Assembly: GCA_010015745.1 (NCBI GenBank)
Contig: ML978159.1
Span: 558,001-622,000, forward strand
Origin: Setomelanomma holmii
Lineage: Eukaryota; Ascomycota; Dothideomycetes; Pleosporales; Phaeosphaeriaceae
Direction of reading: 5' to 3'
DNA length: 64,000 nt
Shown here: one piece after another, positions 20,425 through 32,235 of the stretch
Numbering within the stretch: the stretch's first letter is position 1
Layout of the letters: each line of letters starts with the position of its first letter
The notes under the pieces: model-generated
What the model was told of the DNA's origin: nothing
What the model saw: only the letters and a program-made list of their open reading frames with translations
The model's database searches: none
Made by a program: the position numbers and the translations under genes

Positions 20425-23400
20425 ATGGACCAACAACAAGGCCAGCAAGGCCCCATGGGCCCTGCCGGTCGCCGTCTGCACATTGCGCATCGCCGCAGTC
20501 CGTCCGAGCTGACACCGCTGATGAGTACGTACCTCCCGGCTGATCTCATTCGAGCACATGCTGACGTTGACTTCACAGTGGAACAACTCGCGATCGCACA
20601 GCAAATTGAAGTCTTACAACAGCAACAGCAGCAAATCGCTGCAACACATCAACAATATGTCAACATGGGCATGATCCAACCGCAGCAGCATCTCGGCAAC
20701 TTTCAGATGCAGGGACAGATGCCCAATGTTGCAGCCAATAACTTTCAGTTCCCGCAACCGATGGGCCAACCCCATCTTTCCGTGCCCATGAACGCTCCCG
20801 CCCAGCCATCCGCCCACCGTCGCAATCAGTCGGCCCTGCCCAATGTAGGCATGGGCCCACCTCCCGCGCCCTCGTCTGGCGCTTCTGGCTTCGGAGAGTT
20901 TGGCGCTCAACAAGGCAACCAAAGCAGAGAGAACGTCAATCCTCGTGGTCGAGGAGGCGGTGGCGCAGGCTCTGGGCACACACGACGACACTCGTTGGCA
21001 CTTGCTGATGCCAAGAAGGCAGCTGAGCTGGCGGAACAGAAGAGAAAGACTTCGGGCTTCCAGTTCCCACTTCCTGGGGCAAGCGGGAGCACCAATCGTG
21101 ATGCCAGTCCTAGTGGAAACAGCAACGACTCCACTCGTGGCGGTCGTGGAGGACACGGTCGGAGCCAGAGTATGGCTGTCGGACGTGGTGGCGGAAGTGC
21201 TGGCCGCGGTGGACCTGCTTTCTCATTCCCTGCAGCCAGCAGTGATTCCACCTCCACTACCAATAACAGCAGCAACACTAGCCAGTCTGGTCAGTCTGAC
21301 TTCCAGCGCCGTGGCAGCCAAGGTCATGGCCGCACAGCGTCTCGCAACTTCGAGGGCAACTGGAGGCAGCCTCAGAACAACCAGCAGCAACAACAACCTA
21401 CCCAGGAAAACCAAGCCCAGACCATGGGCAACTTCAACATGAACCAGACTGCCAATGCCCCTCCTTTCCAACCTGGTCACCGCACTCGTCAGTCAGTCGG
21501 CCAGTCTGTTGGCAATCTTGGCAACTTTCAATACCCTGGCGGCCAACCTCAGCTGATGCAGAACCCTCAGGCACAGCTCATGTTCCAGCAGCAGATGCTC
21601 GGGGCCCAGGGTCTCAATCCCATGCAAATCGCACACTTGCAGGCCCTCCAGGCAGCACAAATGGGTGGTGGCGGCATGGGTGGTCTTGGTGCTAGCCAGC
21701 ATGCGCAACCCCAGATGGGCATGCAGAACCAACAGCAGCAGCGCAAGACCTTGTTCACTCCTTACCTTCCCCAGGCGACTCTGCCTGCACTCCTCGGTGA
21801 TGGCCAGCTTGTTGCCGGTATCCTCCGTGTCAACAAGAAGAACCGAAGCGATGCCTACGTTACGACCACCGATCTTGACGCCGACATCTTCATTTGTGGT
21901 AGTAAGGACAGGAACCGAGCCTTGGAGGGTGATTTGGTCGCCGTCGAGCTCCTTGACGTAGACGAAGTCTGGGGCCAGAAGCGTGAGAAGGAAGAAAAGA
22001 AGAAGAGGAAGGACAACGCGGATCCTCGCGGCGGTAGCATCGCCGTGAACGATGCTACCACTCAACCAGAATCCTCCAATGAGGGCGGCATTCGCCGACG
22101 CGGCAGTCTTCGCCAGCGACCAACGCAAAAGAAAAACGATGACGTCGAGGTCGAGGGTCAGAGCCTACTTCTCATGGAAGAGGAAGAGATCAACGATGAG
22201 CAGAAGCCTCTGTATGCCGGCCACATTGTCGCTGTCATTGAGCGCGTCGCTGGACAGATGTTCTCCGGCTCACTCGGACTGTTGCGGCCAAGCAGCCAGG
22301 CCACGAAAGAGAAGCAGGAGGCTGAGCGACAAGCTCGCGAAGGTAGTTCTGGCCGCCCTCAGCCAGAGCGCCAGGACAAGCCAAAGATTGTCTGGTTCAA
22401 GCCTACCGACAAGCGTGTGCCATTGATCGCCATTCCGACCGAGCAAGCACCGCGAGACTTCGTTGAGAAGCATCAAGACTACGCCGATCGTATCTTCGTG
22501 GCATGCATCAAGCGATGGCCAATTACATCGCTACATCCGTTCGGAACGCTTGTTGAACAGCTCGGAGTCATGGGTGAACTTAAGGTGGAAACCGATGCCC
22601 TCCTGCGCGACAACAACTTTGGTCCTGATGACTTTTCTGACGCAGTCATCAAGAACGTCGGCTTCGATGACTGGTCCGTTGCCAATGACGGCGAGGCAGC
22701 TCTCGAGGACCGCCGCGACTTCCGTAGTGAGGAGACGTTCACCATCGATCCTAACGGAAGCAGGGAGCTTGATGATGCGATTCATTTCAAGTATCTCGAC
22801 GATGGCCGTGTTGAGATTGGTATCCACGTCGCTGATGTTGCTCACTTCATCAAGGCGAATTCGCTTGTCGACCGAGAAGCTAAGAAGCGTGGAACTGCTG
22901 TGTATTTGATGAACCGCACCGTCAATATGCTGCCACCTCGGCTTTCCAATGACATCTGCTGCCTCAACCCTGGCGAGGAGCGCTACACTGTCAGTATCGT
23001 GTTCAAGGTTGATCCCAAGACTGGTCGGATATCTGATGACGAGGCATGGGTCGGTAAAGCGGTGATCAAGAGCTCTGGAAAGCTGTCGTACGACGAGGTC
23101 GACTCCGTTATGAACGGAAGCGACGGTGAAGTCTCGGCAGCCCGTGCTAAGGACATCAAGACGCTCCATCAGATCACTCAGAAGCTCCGACAGGTGCGCT
23201 TCGGCGGTCACGCTGCTGATGCGCCACCCCTGCGTCTCCTCTACCAGCTTGATGACGAGAACGTCCCGGTCGAGCAAAACACATTCGACTCCTCTCCAGC
23301 CCATGAGTGCATCGAGGAGTTGAGCCATCTTGCCAATGCTTTCGTTGCGAAGAAGCTTGCTGCTGCCCTGCCAGAGAAGGCCCTCTTGCGTCGACAACAG

Positions 23401-24626
23401 TTCCCCAACCCTCGCCGTCTGGCAACCATTGCCGAGCGCATGGGTGCCATCGGCTACCCTATCGATACGGAGAGCAGTGGTACTCTGCAGAACAGCCTTT
23501 TCCAGGTGGAGGACGATGATATCCGAAAGGGTATGGAAACGCTTGTCATCAAATCGATGACACGTGCGAAGTACTTTGTTGCCGGCAAAATGCCCGAGGA
23601 GCAACATCCCCACTACGCCTTGAACCTTCCGCTGTACACTCATTTCACCAACCCATCCCGTCGATATGCCGATATTATCGTTCACCGTCAGCTCGAGGCA
23701 GCTCTGTCCGACGGTGCAATCGAGTTCACTGAGGAGATCGAGGCTCTCGCGAAGACTGCAGAGATGTGCAACACCAAGAAAGACTCTGCGCACGCTGCCC
23801 AGGAACAGAGTGTTCACATCGAGGCCTGCCGCAAGATGGACAAGGTGGCTAAGGAGCAAGGAGGCGAGCTCATTAGCGAGGGTATCGTCCTATGTGTGTA
23901 TGAGTCCGCTTTCGATGTGCTCATACCGGAATGGGGATTTGAGAAGCGTGTGCACTGCGACCAGCTTCCCCTCAAGAAGGCCGAGTTTGACAAGAACACA
24001 CGCCTTCTCGAGCTCTACTGGGAAAAGGGCGTCCCATCGTCTGCCTACATCCCTGAGGACGAGAGGCCGAAGCACGGTTCGGTCCGAGCTGCGAACGCGG
24101 TGGCTGCTGCGCGTGACGCTGAGGCGGCCAAGCAGCGAGCGAAGGATCAGGAGGAGGCCCAACGCAGGCAGATGGACACTGGCACCATCTCGACCAACGA
24201 GGTTGATGCCCTGTTCGATGACGACGATGAAGATGACGACTCTAACGATCTCAACTCTGCCATGGCAGGCGTCTCGCTGAATCCAGACCGACCTACCCAG
24301 AGCATGCCTCCGTCGCCAACTCGTGGCGAGCTTTCCGGGTCGGCCCCTCATCGTGTGAACTCGGATTCGAAGCTTGCACAAAGCGCCAGCGAGGTTCCCG
24401 AGGCCAAATTGACCAACAAGGAGAAGTACTTGAGCTGGTTCTCTCTGCGCGAGGAGAACGGCGACTACATTCAGGATGTGCGGGAGATGACTCGCGTTCC
24501 AGTCATCCTTAAGACGGATCTGACCAAGAGTCCTCCGTAAGTTCGCAAATGTTCTATCTATTCGCAGGGAACTAACATGCAACTAGTTGCTTGACCATCC
24601 GATCACTCAACCCATATGCTCTTTGA
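20425..24626 (+). CDS. SSD1: Ssd1-type RNA-binding translational regulator (inactive RNase II family)
   Basis: Three exons: 20425-20524, 20579-24536 and 24587-24626, giving 1365 residues. Ssd1 (Neurospora gul-1, fission yeast sts5) binds mRNAs for cell-wall proteins and controls their translation and localisation. The N-terminal third is low-complexity (Gln, Asn, Gly, Arg) with LHIAHRRSPSELTPLMMEQLA formed across intron 1. Two cold-shock-like regions follow (FTPYLPQATLPALL), then an RNB domain from about residue 750 (IDPNGSRELDDAIHF, VEIGIHVADVAHF, LPPRLSNDICCLNPGEERY). The acidic cluster reads E-L-D-D where active enzymes have D-L-D-D, consistent with a non-nuclease. The last exon encodes CLTIRSLNPYAL, the usual end of the family; without splicing the frame stops at 24538. 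Intron 1 is 54 bases and stop-free, so unspliced RNA would still be in frame. Confidence 0.95.
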
Positions 24627-26262
24627 GCTATTCCTACCACACATCGATTATGTCAGCGGGACACCGGGACGACTTCGAGAGATTTCAGGTCTGGTTGAGC
24701 TCATGAACGATGGTATTGAGGTGCAGCTCGGCTGTTGCGGATGAAATTGTGTACAGACGAGATTGCATAGCGTGGATATATATTATAGGGTCATCTCGGG
24801 GGAAAGAGAAGTATGGGTATTGTTTCTGTGCAATATCATGTACACGTAGAATGTTAGGAAGAGGTCAGTAATACAGTAATGTGTTGTTGACAGCAAAAGC
24901 GCGATGAGGTAGTGGATATTGCTGCAATTCACGTCATTAGTTTGCGAATCCGTGCTCGCATTCTTCCCACTCCACAAATTTCATTTGCACCCTGGGTCAC
25001 CACGAGTTGATACCTAATTCACCGCTCCGGAAGTCATCGAGAGGGAGTCATTGGTCGAAGCCACTTCAAACAGGTGCAAAAGTCTTCGAGATCCAGCCAG
25101 TGTTTATCCGCCTGGTCGCGAGTGTCGAGCCGGCCGGCATTCACGCCGCGCATTGATGCACATTTGAATCTCTACGGGCGGATCTTCAACTTCCACGCCC
25201 ATGATCCATGTCTAGGCTTGGCCAAGACGTTTGTGCGTGCATATGTTTCCTGCAGCGAGTACAGGTTCCTGAGGCTCCAAGGCTGCATGCCGAAATAGCA
25301 GTGGCTCTTGTAGAGTCTTGGCAGCGTGCTCGTGTTTTGGATGCCTCAGCCATCGCTCGTCTCCTCGTTCCTCAATCCTTCACCCAGCAGTGGCATACTC
25401 GGCGCAACATCACAAAGCGCTCTTCAAAAGCTCTTCCAGTGACATTCGACTCGCAGTTCCGATGTCTGTTCTCAAGATCGTCAAAGTCTTGCACTGGAAA
25501 CGTTTTTAATCACTGGCCGTGGCTCGAAACCACCGCACCAATGATGTGAAAACCCCGCTGCTTCACGCGTTTCTTCGCGAGCCACGCAACATGCTCATCG
25601 GAAAACCAAGCTACCGCTATCAACGACATGCGCTATCGCGTGGTCGAATGTCTCCATCGGCGGCTCAGTTGTCTCCGTGCGAGTAGGCCTGCGATGCTGC
25701 CACCTGCACGGTTTCATGGTTGTCGTCTCGCGTCGCAGGTCCCCAGACCTGCAACATCACACGCAGCCAAGACCAGCCCCATCGCAACGTTCCCGAGCCT
25801 GCTCAGCGGTTGTTGCACTGTGCGCAGGCAGTTCCTGGGTAATCAATGGGTCATTGGGCCAAGCCGCAAAGCTTGACTGGATCCGGATCTGGAAGGTGAA
25901 CCAGTGTGCAGGCGGGATCAGTCAATCCGCCCATCCTGCCACGAGCTCTGCATCCGTCCTCCGAATTTACGATGGCGTCTCAGATACGGCCCAGGAGTCG
26001 CACATCCTGATATAAGGTCCAGTGGCTACCCACCTCTGTTTACATCGACGTTTTCTGTTGAACCATCAGCGAGCAGAAGCTTCCACCTCATCCTTTCTTC
26101 TCTGTACCTAATACTTCGTCGACCACACTCCTTACGGTTCACTTCTTGCTCCCTCTGTCCCTGGTTGGACTTAAGAGTTATATTTAATCATCGAATACAA
26201 AGCGAGTCTTTGCTGGAAGTCTATCATTACGAAATCACAAATACAACACCTTAATCATCACT
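24627..26262. other. Intergenic, promoter of the ferritin-like gene
   Basis: 1.6 kb without a supported gene. The last 250 bases are CT/CA-rich and TATA-like (ttatatttaat near 26178), matching a strong-promoter leader. Confidence 0.45.
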
Positions 26263-27314
26263 ATGCCTAGCGTATCAACTATCCTCATGGGCCTCGTCGC
26301 CCTGGCACCGTTCGCGGCTGCCGCACCTGCTCACATCGTTGCGCGATCATCCGCTGCAGCTTCATCCACAGCAGCAGCCGCAGCAGCAGCAGCAGCTACA
26401 CCAGCTGCGGCACCAGGAGGAGGCTTGAGCGATGTAGATATCCTCAACTTGTAAGCCACTCACCAGCTTCTATACCCGACGCGCAGGCTAACAGTTGCAG
26501 TGCTTTGACTGCTGAGCATCTCGAATCGAACTTCTACTCGCAAGGGTTCGCCAAATTCTCGATGGCCGACTTCATGGCACTAGGTCTGAGCGCGACTCAA
26601 GTAAAGTCCTTGATGAACGTGGGTCAGACCGAGGCTACCCACGTCACCACTCTTCAGTCTGCCATCGCCGGAGCAGGTGCAAAGCCTGTCGAGGCCTGCC
26701 AGTACAACTTTGATGCTGCTCTCGCAAGCGCAGACTCGATGGTCAAGACTGCCCGCGTTCTCGAGGCTGTTGGTATCTCTGCCTACCTTGGAGCCGCACC
26801 CCTCATCAACTCTTCCGATGTTCTTGCAGCCGCTGGTTCCATCGTTACCGTCGAGGCTCGTCATCAGGCTTTCATCCGTGTTGCTTCAGGCGCAGAGCCC
26901 GTTCCCGCTGCCTTCGACACTGCTCTTCAGCCTCGCGCTGTCTTCACTCTGGCTGCTCAATTCATCAAGTCTTGCCCACAAGGTTCCAATCTCAACATCC
27001 AGGCCTTCCCAGCTATCGCTCTCCAGAACCCCGAGCAGGCCACTGTTGGCCAGAATCTCAAGCTTGCCGACCCCGCTCAGCCAGCTGGTGCTTCATTCTG
27101 CGCCTTTGTCGCTCCGTAAGTCAGCCTAAGTTCTAATACATGATCCACGCACTAACATAATCACAGTGGTGGCAACCAGTTCACACCAATCACCGACGGC
27201 AACTGCATGGTCCCTCAGAACTTGCAGGGAGAAGTCTACATGATGATCACCAAGTCGAAAGCCGTCACCGACTCCGAAGTGCTTGCCGGCCCGTCCGTCA
27301 TTCAACCTTCGTAG
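26263..27314 (+). CDS. Secreted Rds1-type ferritin-like protein
   Basis: Three exons: 26263-26450, 26501-27115 and 27167-27314, giving 316 residues. A signal peptide (MPSVSTILMGLVALAPFAAAAPA) is followed by an Ala/Ser linker with a run of nine Ala, then a ferritin-like domain (DILNFALTAEHLESNFY, EATHVTTLQSAI, YLGAAPLI, VEARHQAFIRV). The E-x2-E/H-type helices are those of the Rds1/stress-response family of fungal secreted proteins. Exon junctions restore NFALTAEH and PGGNQFTPI, strong support for both introns. Metal binding is plausible from the Glu/His pairs but unproven. In yeasts, related rds1 is induced by stress; regulation here is unknown. Confidence 0.9.
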
Positions 27315-28407
27315 ACATCGTTCAAGTCACCAGAGGCCCGCATCAGACATGTCTTTCATAATTTCACCCAGTCAAGACATACAAGCATGACCAGGCGGCT
27401 ACAGCGAAGCATTTTCGGAGCATGGCGGTACGTGTAAATCAAAACGGAGATCTTTTGCCTTCTTCTACAGTCGTTGAATACAAGCGTTGATCTCAAGATC
27501 TTTTTATTTCATTGTTATGTCCTTTGCAGCTTTTGCGGAGGAGAGTTGGCAAGGTCTACAGATACCCCAGCATGAAGACGAGGCCACATTGGAGATTCCG
27601 GAATCCCTAGGCAAAAGATAATCGTAGGAAAGGTATAGCATGATCAGATATGAATATCACATAATGATTTCAAATGCGCATCCCGGAAAGTGACTGGAGA
27701 ATCGGTCTGGAAGAGCCATGAATGTAATGCGACATTGGTGGGCCTGCAATGTTCATTTTCGTGCCAGAAGCGTTTCATGGCACCTCGCAATTCGTGGCCC
27801 AATGAGGTAAAGCTTGCGAACTTGCCACACTCTGGGCAACACCACAGTGGGAGAGTGGAGCTGCACGCCAGGTCACCACATTTTCAACTCGAGAATTGCA
27901 TGGCCTAATAATCATCAGCAGCTCATCTGATCTTCAACTTACAACGCAATGACGACTATGAGCAACTCAATGTCGGGCCGACAGTTTTCAAGGGAGCCAC
28001 GGCCCGCTCTGCCCTACAGATAGCCGAGGATCATCCGCTGCCAAACCCCAGTTTCTCGCACTTTTTAGCGGCATCGCCACTGATTGGCGCGAATAGCACG
28101 ATTGTGGGGATCTCCACGATAACGTAAAGGTTCGCCTTTTTGGCACCAACTTTGCGAAGCTCATCGTGTGTGAGTCAATTGATTGAAGAAAGAGCTTGGG
28201 ATATAAAGACTGTGGGTGGTTACTGCCGAAAGTGAGGATAGCAAGAGGGCATCTTGTCATACTTCGACTTTCGCATCTGGAGGAAGCAGACCAGCAGCTT
28301 CAACCTAATATAACTCTACCTCCACCTTCGACGAGTCCAAAACTTGGACCTCAAGCCACGATCCTCCCACCTCTTTATCTCTCTGGCCATCAGACACCAG
28401 CTCCACA
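27315..28407. other. Intergenic, no supported gene
   Basis: 3' flank of the ferritin-like gene and promoter of the MFS gene. Open frames are short and without motifs. Confidence 0.5.
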
Positions 28408-30093
28408 ATGTCTCTCCACCAGAACAGCGGATCATCAACCTGCGTCGTGGAGCCCATCGAACTCCAATCAATCGGAGGCCTACCAAGTCACCCAACCAAA
28501 CCCCAAGATGCCAAAGTCACCGGCCTCCGTCTTTCCGACTCCAAAAGCGCTGTCGAAGATGACGACAGCCCAGTCGACTTGCCCTCACCAACGACACATC
28601 CAGCGGTCCAGGCTGAGAGGTGGAACCATCCGCGCTCGAACTTGTTCAAGACGATGGCGGCGTTTTGGAGCTTTGTGGTTATGGGGAGTAATGATGCGGC
28701 GTATGGGGCGCTAATTCCATATGTAAGTGCGCACCCTGACAGTGGTATGCGATGAGATGAGATGGGTCTCTATGCAGTGATGAGCAAGGCTGACAGGATT
28801 ATAGTTGCAAGAATACTACCACCTGACTTTCGTGGTGATATCGCTTGTTTTCTTGTCGCCGTTGGTCGGATACACTGCCTCTGCGCTTCTCAATAACAGC
28901 ATCCATCTCAAGTTTGGGCAACGAGGCGTGGCTGTCATAGCGCCGACATGTCATTTGCTTGCATACATTGTCATTGCTGTCCATCCACCGTATCCTGTTC
29001 TAGTCGTGATTTTCATGCTCGCTGGATTCGGGAATGGGCTGGCGGATGCTGCGTGGTAAGTTGTGGATGTAATTGAGTATTTGTGAAGTACAGACTGACA
29101 TAATATAGGAATGCGTGGATCGGCAATATGGCGAATCCAAACGAAGTCCTTGGATTCCTACATGCTTTCTACGGTCTTGGTGCTGTCCTCGCGCCATTGA
29201 TCGCAACGACGATGATCACGAAGGGGCAGAGACTACCGTGGTATTACTTTTACTACGTTATGGTACATGCATCCTATTCAACCCCCTCTACCCTTCACTC
29301 CTGATTGTCTAACACCGAACAGATCGCCATGGCCGTAATCGAACTCGCAACCTCAACAACCTGTTTCTGGCGCTCAACGGGCGCCGTCTTCCGCGCCGCC
29401 AATCCGCGCACTACATCCTCCAAAGACAACCGCATGAAAGAAGCTTTGATCCGCCTTCCTCACGCACGCGTCACTTGGCTCTGCGCCATTTTCCTTCTAG
29501 GTTATGTGGGCATCGAAGTCGCGCTCGGCGGCTGGATCGTTAAATTCATGCTGGAAGTCCGGGACGGGGAAGACTTTGCGAGCGGTATGACAGCGACGGG
29601 GTTCTGGATGGGGATTACTGTGGGAAGGATTGTCTTGGGGTTCGTTACGCCGAGGTTGGGGGAGAAATTGGCGATTGCTGTGAGTTCATCTGTTGTCGCC
29701 ACATGGCGATGATAGGCATCAAGAAGATTTTGGACTAATGTGATGAGGCAGATCTACCTGCCCCTAACAATGGCGTTCGAGCTCATCTTCTGGCTCGTCC
29801 CGCGATTCTACGTATCCGCCGTCGCAGTCGCGCTGCAAGGATTCTTCCTCGGACCCTTGTTTCCTGCCGCTGTTGTTGCTGCCACGAAACTTCTGCCTCG
29901 GCATCTGCACGTCAGTGCGATTGGATTCGCGGCAGCGTTTGGCGGTTCCGGGGCTGCAATCTTCCCATTTGCAGTTGGAGCGATTGCGCAGGCCAAGGGT
30001 GTGCAGGTCTTGCAGCCGATCATTTTGGCGTTGCTGGGTGTGATTCTGGGGCTTTGGCTGTGTTTGCCTAGGATTCATAAGAAGAATGAGTGA
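28408..30093 (+). CDS. MFS transporter, FHS/Bsc6-like group
   Basis: Five exons: 28408-28722, 28805-29055, 29109-29262, 29323-29679 and 29752-30093, giving 472 residues. A hydrophilic N-terminus of about 85 residues precedes the membrane part (FWSFVVMGSNDAAYGALIPY). The pattern GFGNGLADAAWNAWIGN and FLHAFYGLGAVLAPLIAT is typical of the fungal MFS group related to fucose permease and yeast Bsc6. The second half has WIVKFMLEVR, GFWMGITVGRIVLGFVTPRLGEKLAIA and LGPLFPAAVVAATKLLPRHLH. All four introns are short with GT-AG ends and keep the hydrophobic pattern. The substrate cannot be read from sequence. The closest neighbours give no pathway hint. Confidence 0.9.
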
Positions 30094-30316
30094 TGAGGTG
30101 GCGGGTGGAGAGACCAACGGACGGTTCAGGACTTAATTCGTAACAAGATAGCGCAAACTTTGGGCTCGAGCATGATGCTTTGACTATCTCCAAGCCTCAT
30201 TTCGAGTCAATGCCAAGCGACATCGAGCTTTCGTGAACATACGCCTCGATGACTTGAGCCAATCCACCCCGTCCACTGTCGCTTCCTTGCCTTGACGGCG
30301 TATCGTGAACTGAACG

Positions 30317-31057
30317 TCAAGCCCCATCTTGCTCTCCAGGCAGTAAAGTGTCGCTCGACTCCACCTTTTCCATGCTGTGATCGATTTTCGGCACTTTCTC
30401 GCCGACTTTGACCTTAGCTGCCCATCCCGTGAGCCCTTTCTCCCGATACATTGGCCTTGAGTTGACTCACCAATCACCTTGCTAGCTCTCATCATCATCT
30501 TCTCCCAAAAATCCTCCACCGCATCAGCCAAGTACTCTTGCTCCCCGCCCTTCTCCAGTACCATCCATTCCTCCTCTTCCAATTTGAGGCCTAGTAGAGC
30601 CGCAATATGCACAGCAACATTGCAAAACCCGCCCGATGACGCGGCGCACGTCTTGTCCACCCGTGTAGTGACGACCTTGAGCGAGCAGAAGCTGGGGTAC
30701 AGGAATGCTGCTTCTTCTAGCGCTCATGTTAATTTGGTTGGCACAGTGGCACACTTCGAGGAGTGGCTTGAATTGTGTACCGATGATGGTGGCTTTGAGC
30801 GCCTGCACGAACTGTAATTGCTCCAGCTTGTTCATGCCCGCCTCGCGCTGCGAATTGAACGCGCTACTGTGCTTGACGACGACATTGGTGACTCGAGGCC
30901 CTGACCTAACTCGCTGATCGTCAACGTTCGACGCTGGAGTCTCCGGTTCAAATAAGGCGGTCTCGACGCGCGCTGAGTCTTTGGCTGTTGGGTGCGCTGA
31001 GGCTTTGTTGACGCTGAGGGCGCTGACTGCAGCTTGCAGGTTGCTGAAGAGGGTCAT
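30317..31057 (-). CDS. Unrecognised 207-residue protein, three exons
   Basis: Exons 31057-30781, 30716-30471 and 30417-30317 add up to 208 codons. Intron 1 (gtacac...gcgctag, 65 bases) and intron 2 (gtgagt...gggcag, 53 bases) both bridge frame changes, and the joined product has a coherent acidic C-terminal half. Visible segments: NVVVKHSSAFNSQREAGMNKLEQLQF, then YPSFCSLKVVTTRVDKTC, FCNVAVHIAALLGLKLEEEEW and AVEDFWEKMMMRASK. No signal peptide or clear membrane segment is present. I do not recognise a family. The upstream TTG-started frame to 31093 is ignored in favour of the ATG (MTLFSNLQAAV). Confidence 0.55.
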
Positions 31058-31305
31058 CGAGGGCAAGCCAAATAGGAACTTGATATAGTTCAAGCAAGGC
31101 GGATACTAGATAGGACGAGATTTGCTGACTTTGTGCGGTCGGAAATTTTGTAGTGCGTGAGATTAGATACAACCGCTTTGACCGGAAATGGTGAAGTGAA
31201 GGCAAGGACGACCATTGACCATGGCACGTTCCCTAGACAAGGTCTAGACTGGCAACATGACATGAAATATGACCTCCGAACTTCCAATTGCAGGATGATA
31301 TGTAA

Positions 31306-32235
31306 TTATGTCGTGACCGCATTGTCCTTTGCTTTCTCTAACTCACTCGCCTCGAACTCCCTAACGACCCGCTCACTAGTCTCTTGTCCAATCTGTATGC
31401 CAGCACCAACACCAGCCTTCAAGCCATCCGCCATAGCGATTGCAACTTGCTTCATCATGACCATCGTATCGCCAGCCGCAAACACGCCACGAATGGATGT
31501 TTCATTGAACATCTGGTTCATGATCTTAACATGTCCGCCCATCGCTGCATCTACAGTCTCAACTCCAAGCTGATCGATAAGATCTTGGGCACGATTCACA
31601 GTCATGGGCCTATGCACGAGGAAGCCCAGCGTGACAGGCTCGCAATACTCAAAGTGGACAGTCACACCATCCGTATGTGACGGCCCGTTGTTGAGTAGTC
31701 GAACGATCTTGTGTTGGTCAAGTTTGGCACCAAACGCCCTCGCAACCGTGAGAGCCTTTTGAATCGGTTCGCCCCTGGGCACAGGATCATTGCTAAAGAT
31801 TGTGATGCGTTTGTCGAATGCGCTAGCCATCTGGACTAAATGTGCTGACATGGGGCTGTCAAACGACAAGATACCAATCGGCGTACCGCGCTGCTCGTAC
31901 CCATCGCATGCAAGACATTGGTAAATATGCTCAGGCCACTTGTCCTTGTAGCCCTAGATATCGGGCATGATATCCTTGGATCCACTCGCAAGAATGAGTT
32001 TGCGACCTTCGTATGTCTTGCCCTCGCCATCTTTAACTTCAAAGCCATCGTACTGCTCTTTGCCCAGAAACTTCTTGGCTGTATGCGTGATGGTGGCTTG
32101 CTGGAACCAGACGGTTTCGTAGCGGGACTCGATTTGCTCGCGGGCAGTGTTGCGGAAGAGGTAGGGGTCTGTGTGGTCGCGAGAGACTACAGTGTGCATG
32201 TGCTTGATGCCTTCGTTGGATTTGAGGTCGGAAGG
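31306..32235 (-). pseudogene. Thioredoxin-reductase-like (GliT/TrxR fold) pseudogene
   Basis: Read leftward, the frame matches the middle and C-terminal part of fungal FAD/NAD(P)-dependent thioredoxin-reductase-like proteins: HMHTVVSRDHTDP, AREQIESRYETV, KLILASGSKDIMPDI, YQCLACDGYE (the redox C-x-x-C), and GVFAAGDTMVMMKQVAIAMADG, ending at 31306. A TAG at 31954-31956 interrupts MPDI-GYKDKWPEHIYQ, where related proteins read straight through. The N-terminal FAD-binding GxGxxG segment expected before the HMHT block is absent: homology starts abruptly near 32235 and nothing like it is found in the next several hundred bases. So the copy is 5'-truncated and has an internal stop. An intact enzyme would reduce a disulfide substrate with NADPH. 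Confidence 0.75.

Noticed and set aside
22531..23859. 442-residue open frame on the minus strand
   Set aside because: It lies wholly antisense to the conserved RNB part of SSD1 and has no motif of its own; it is a codon-bias shadow.
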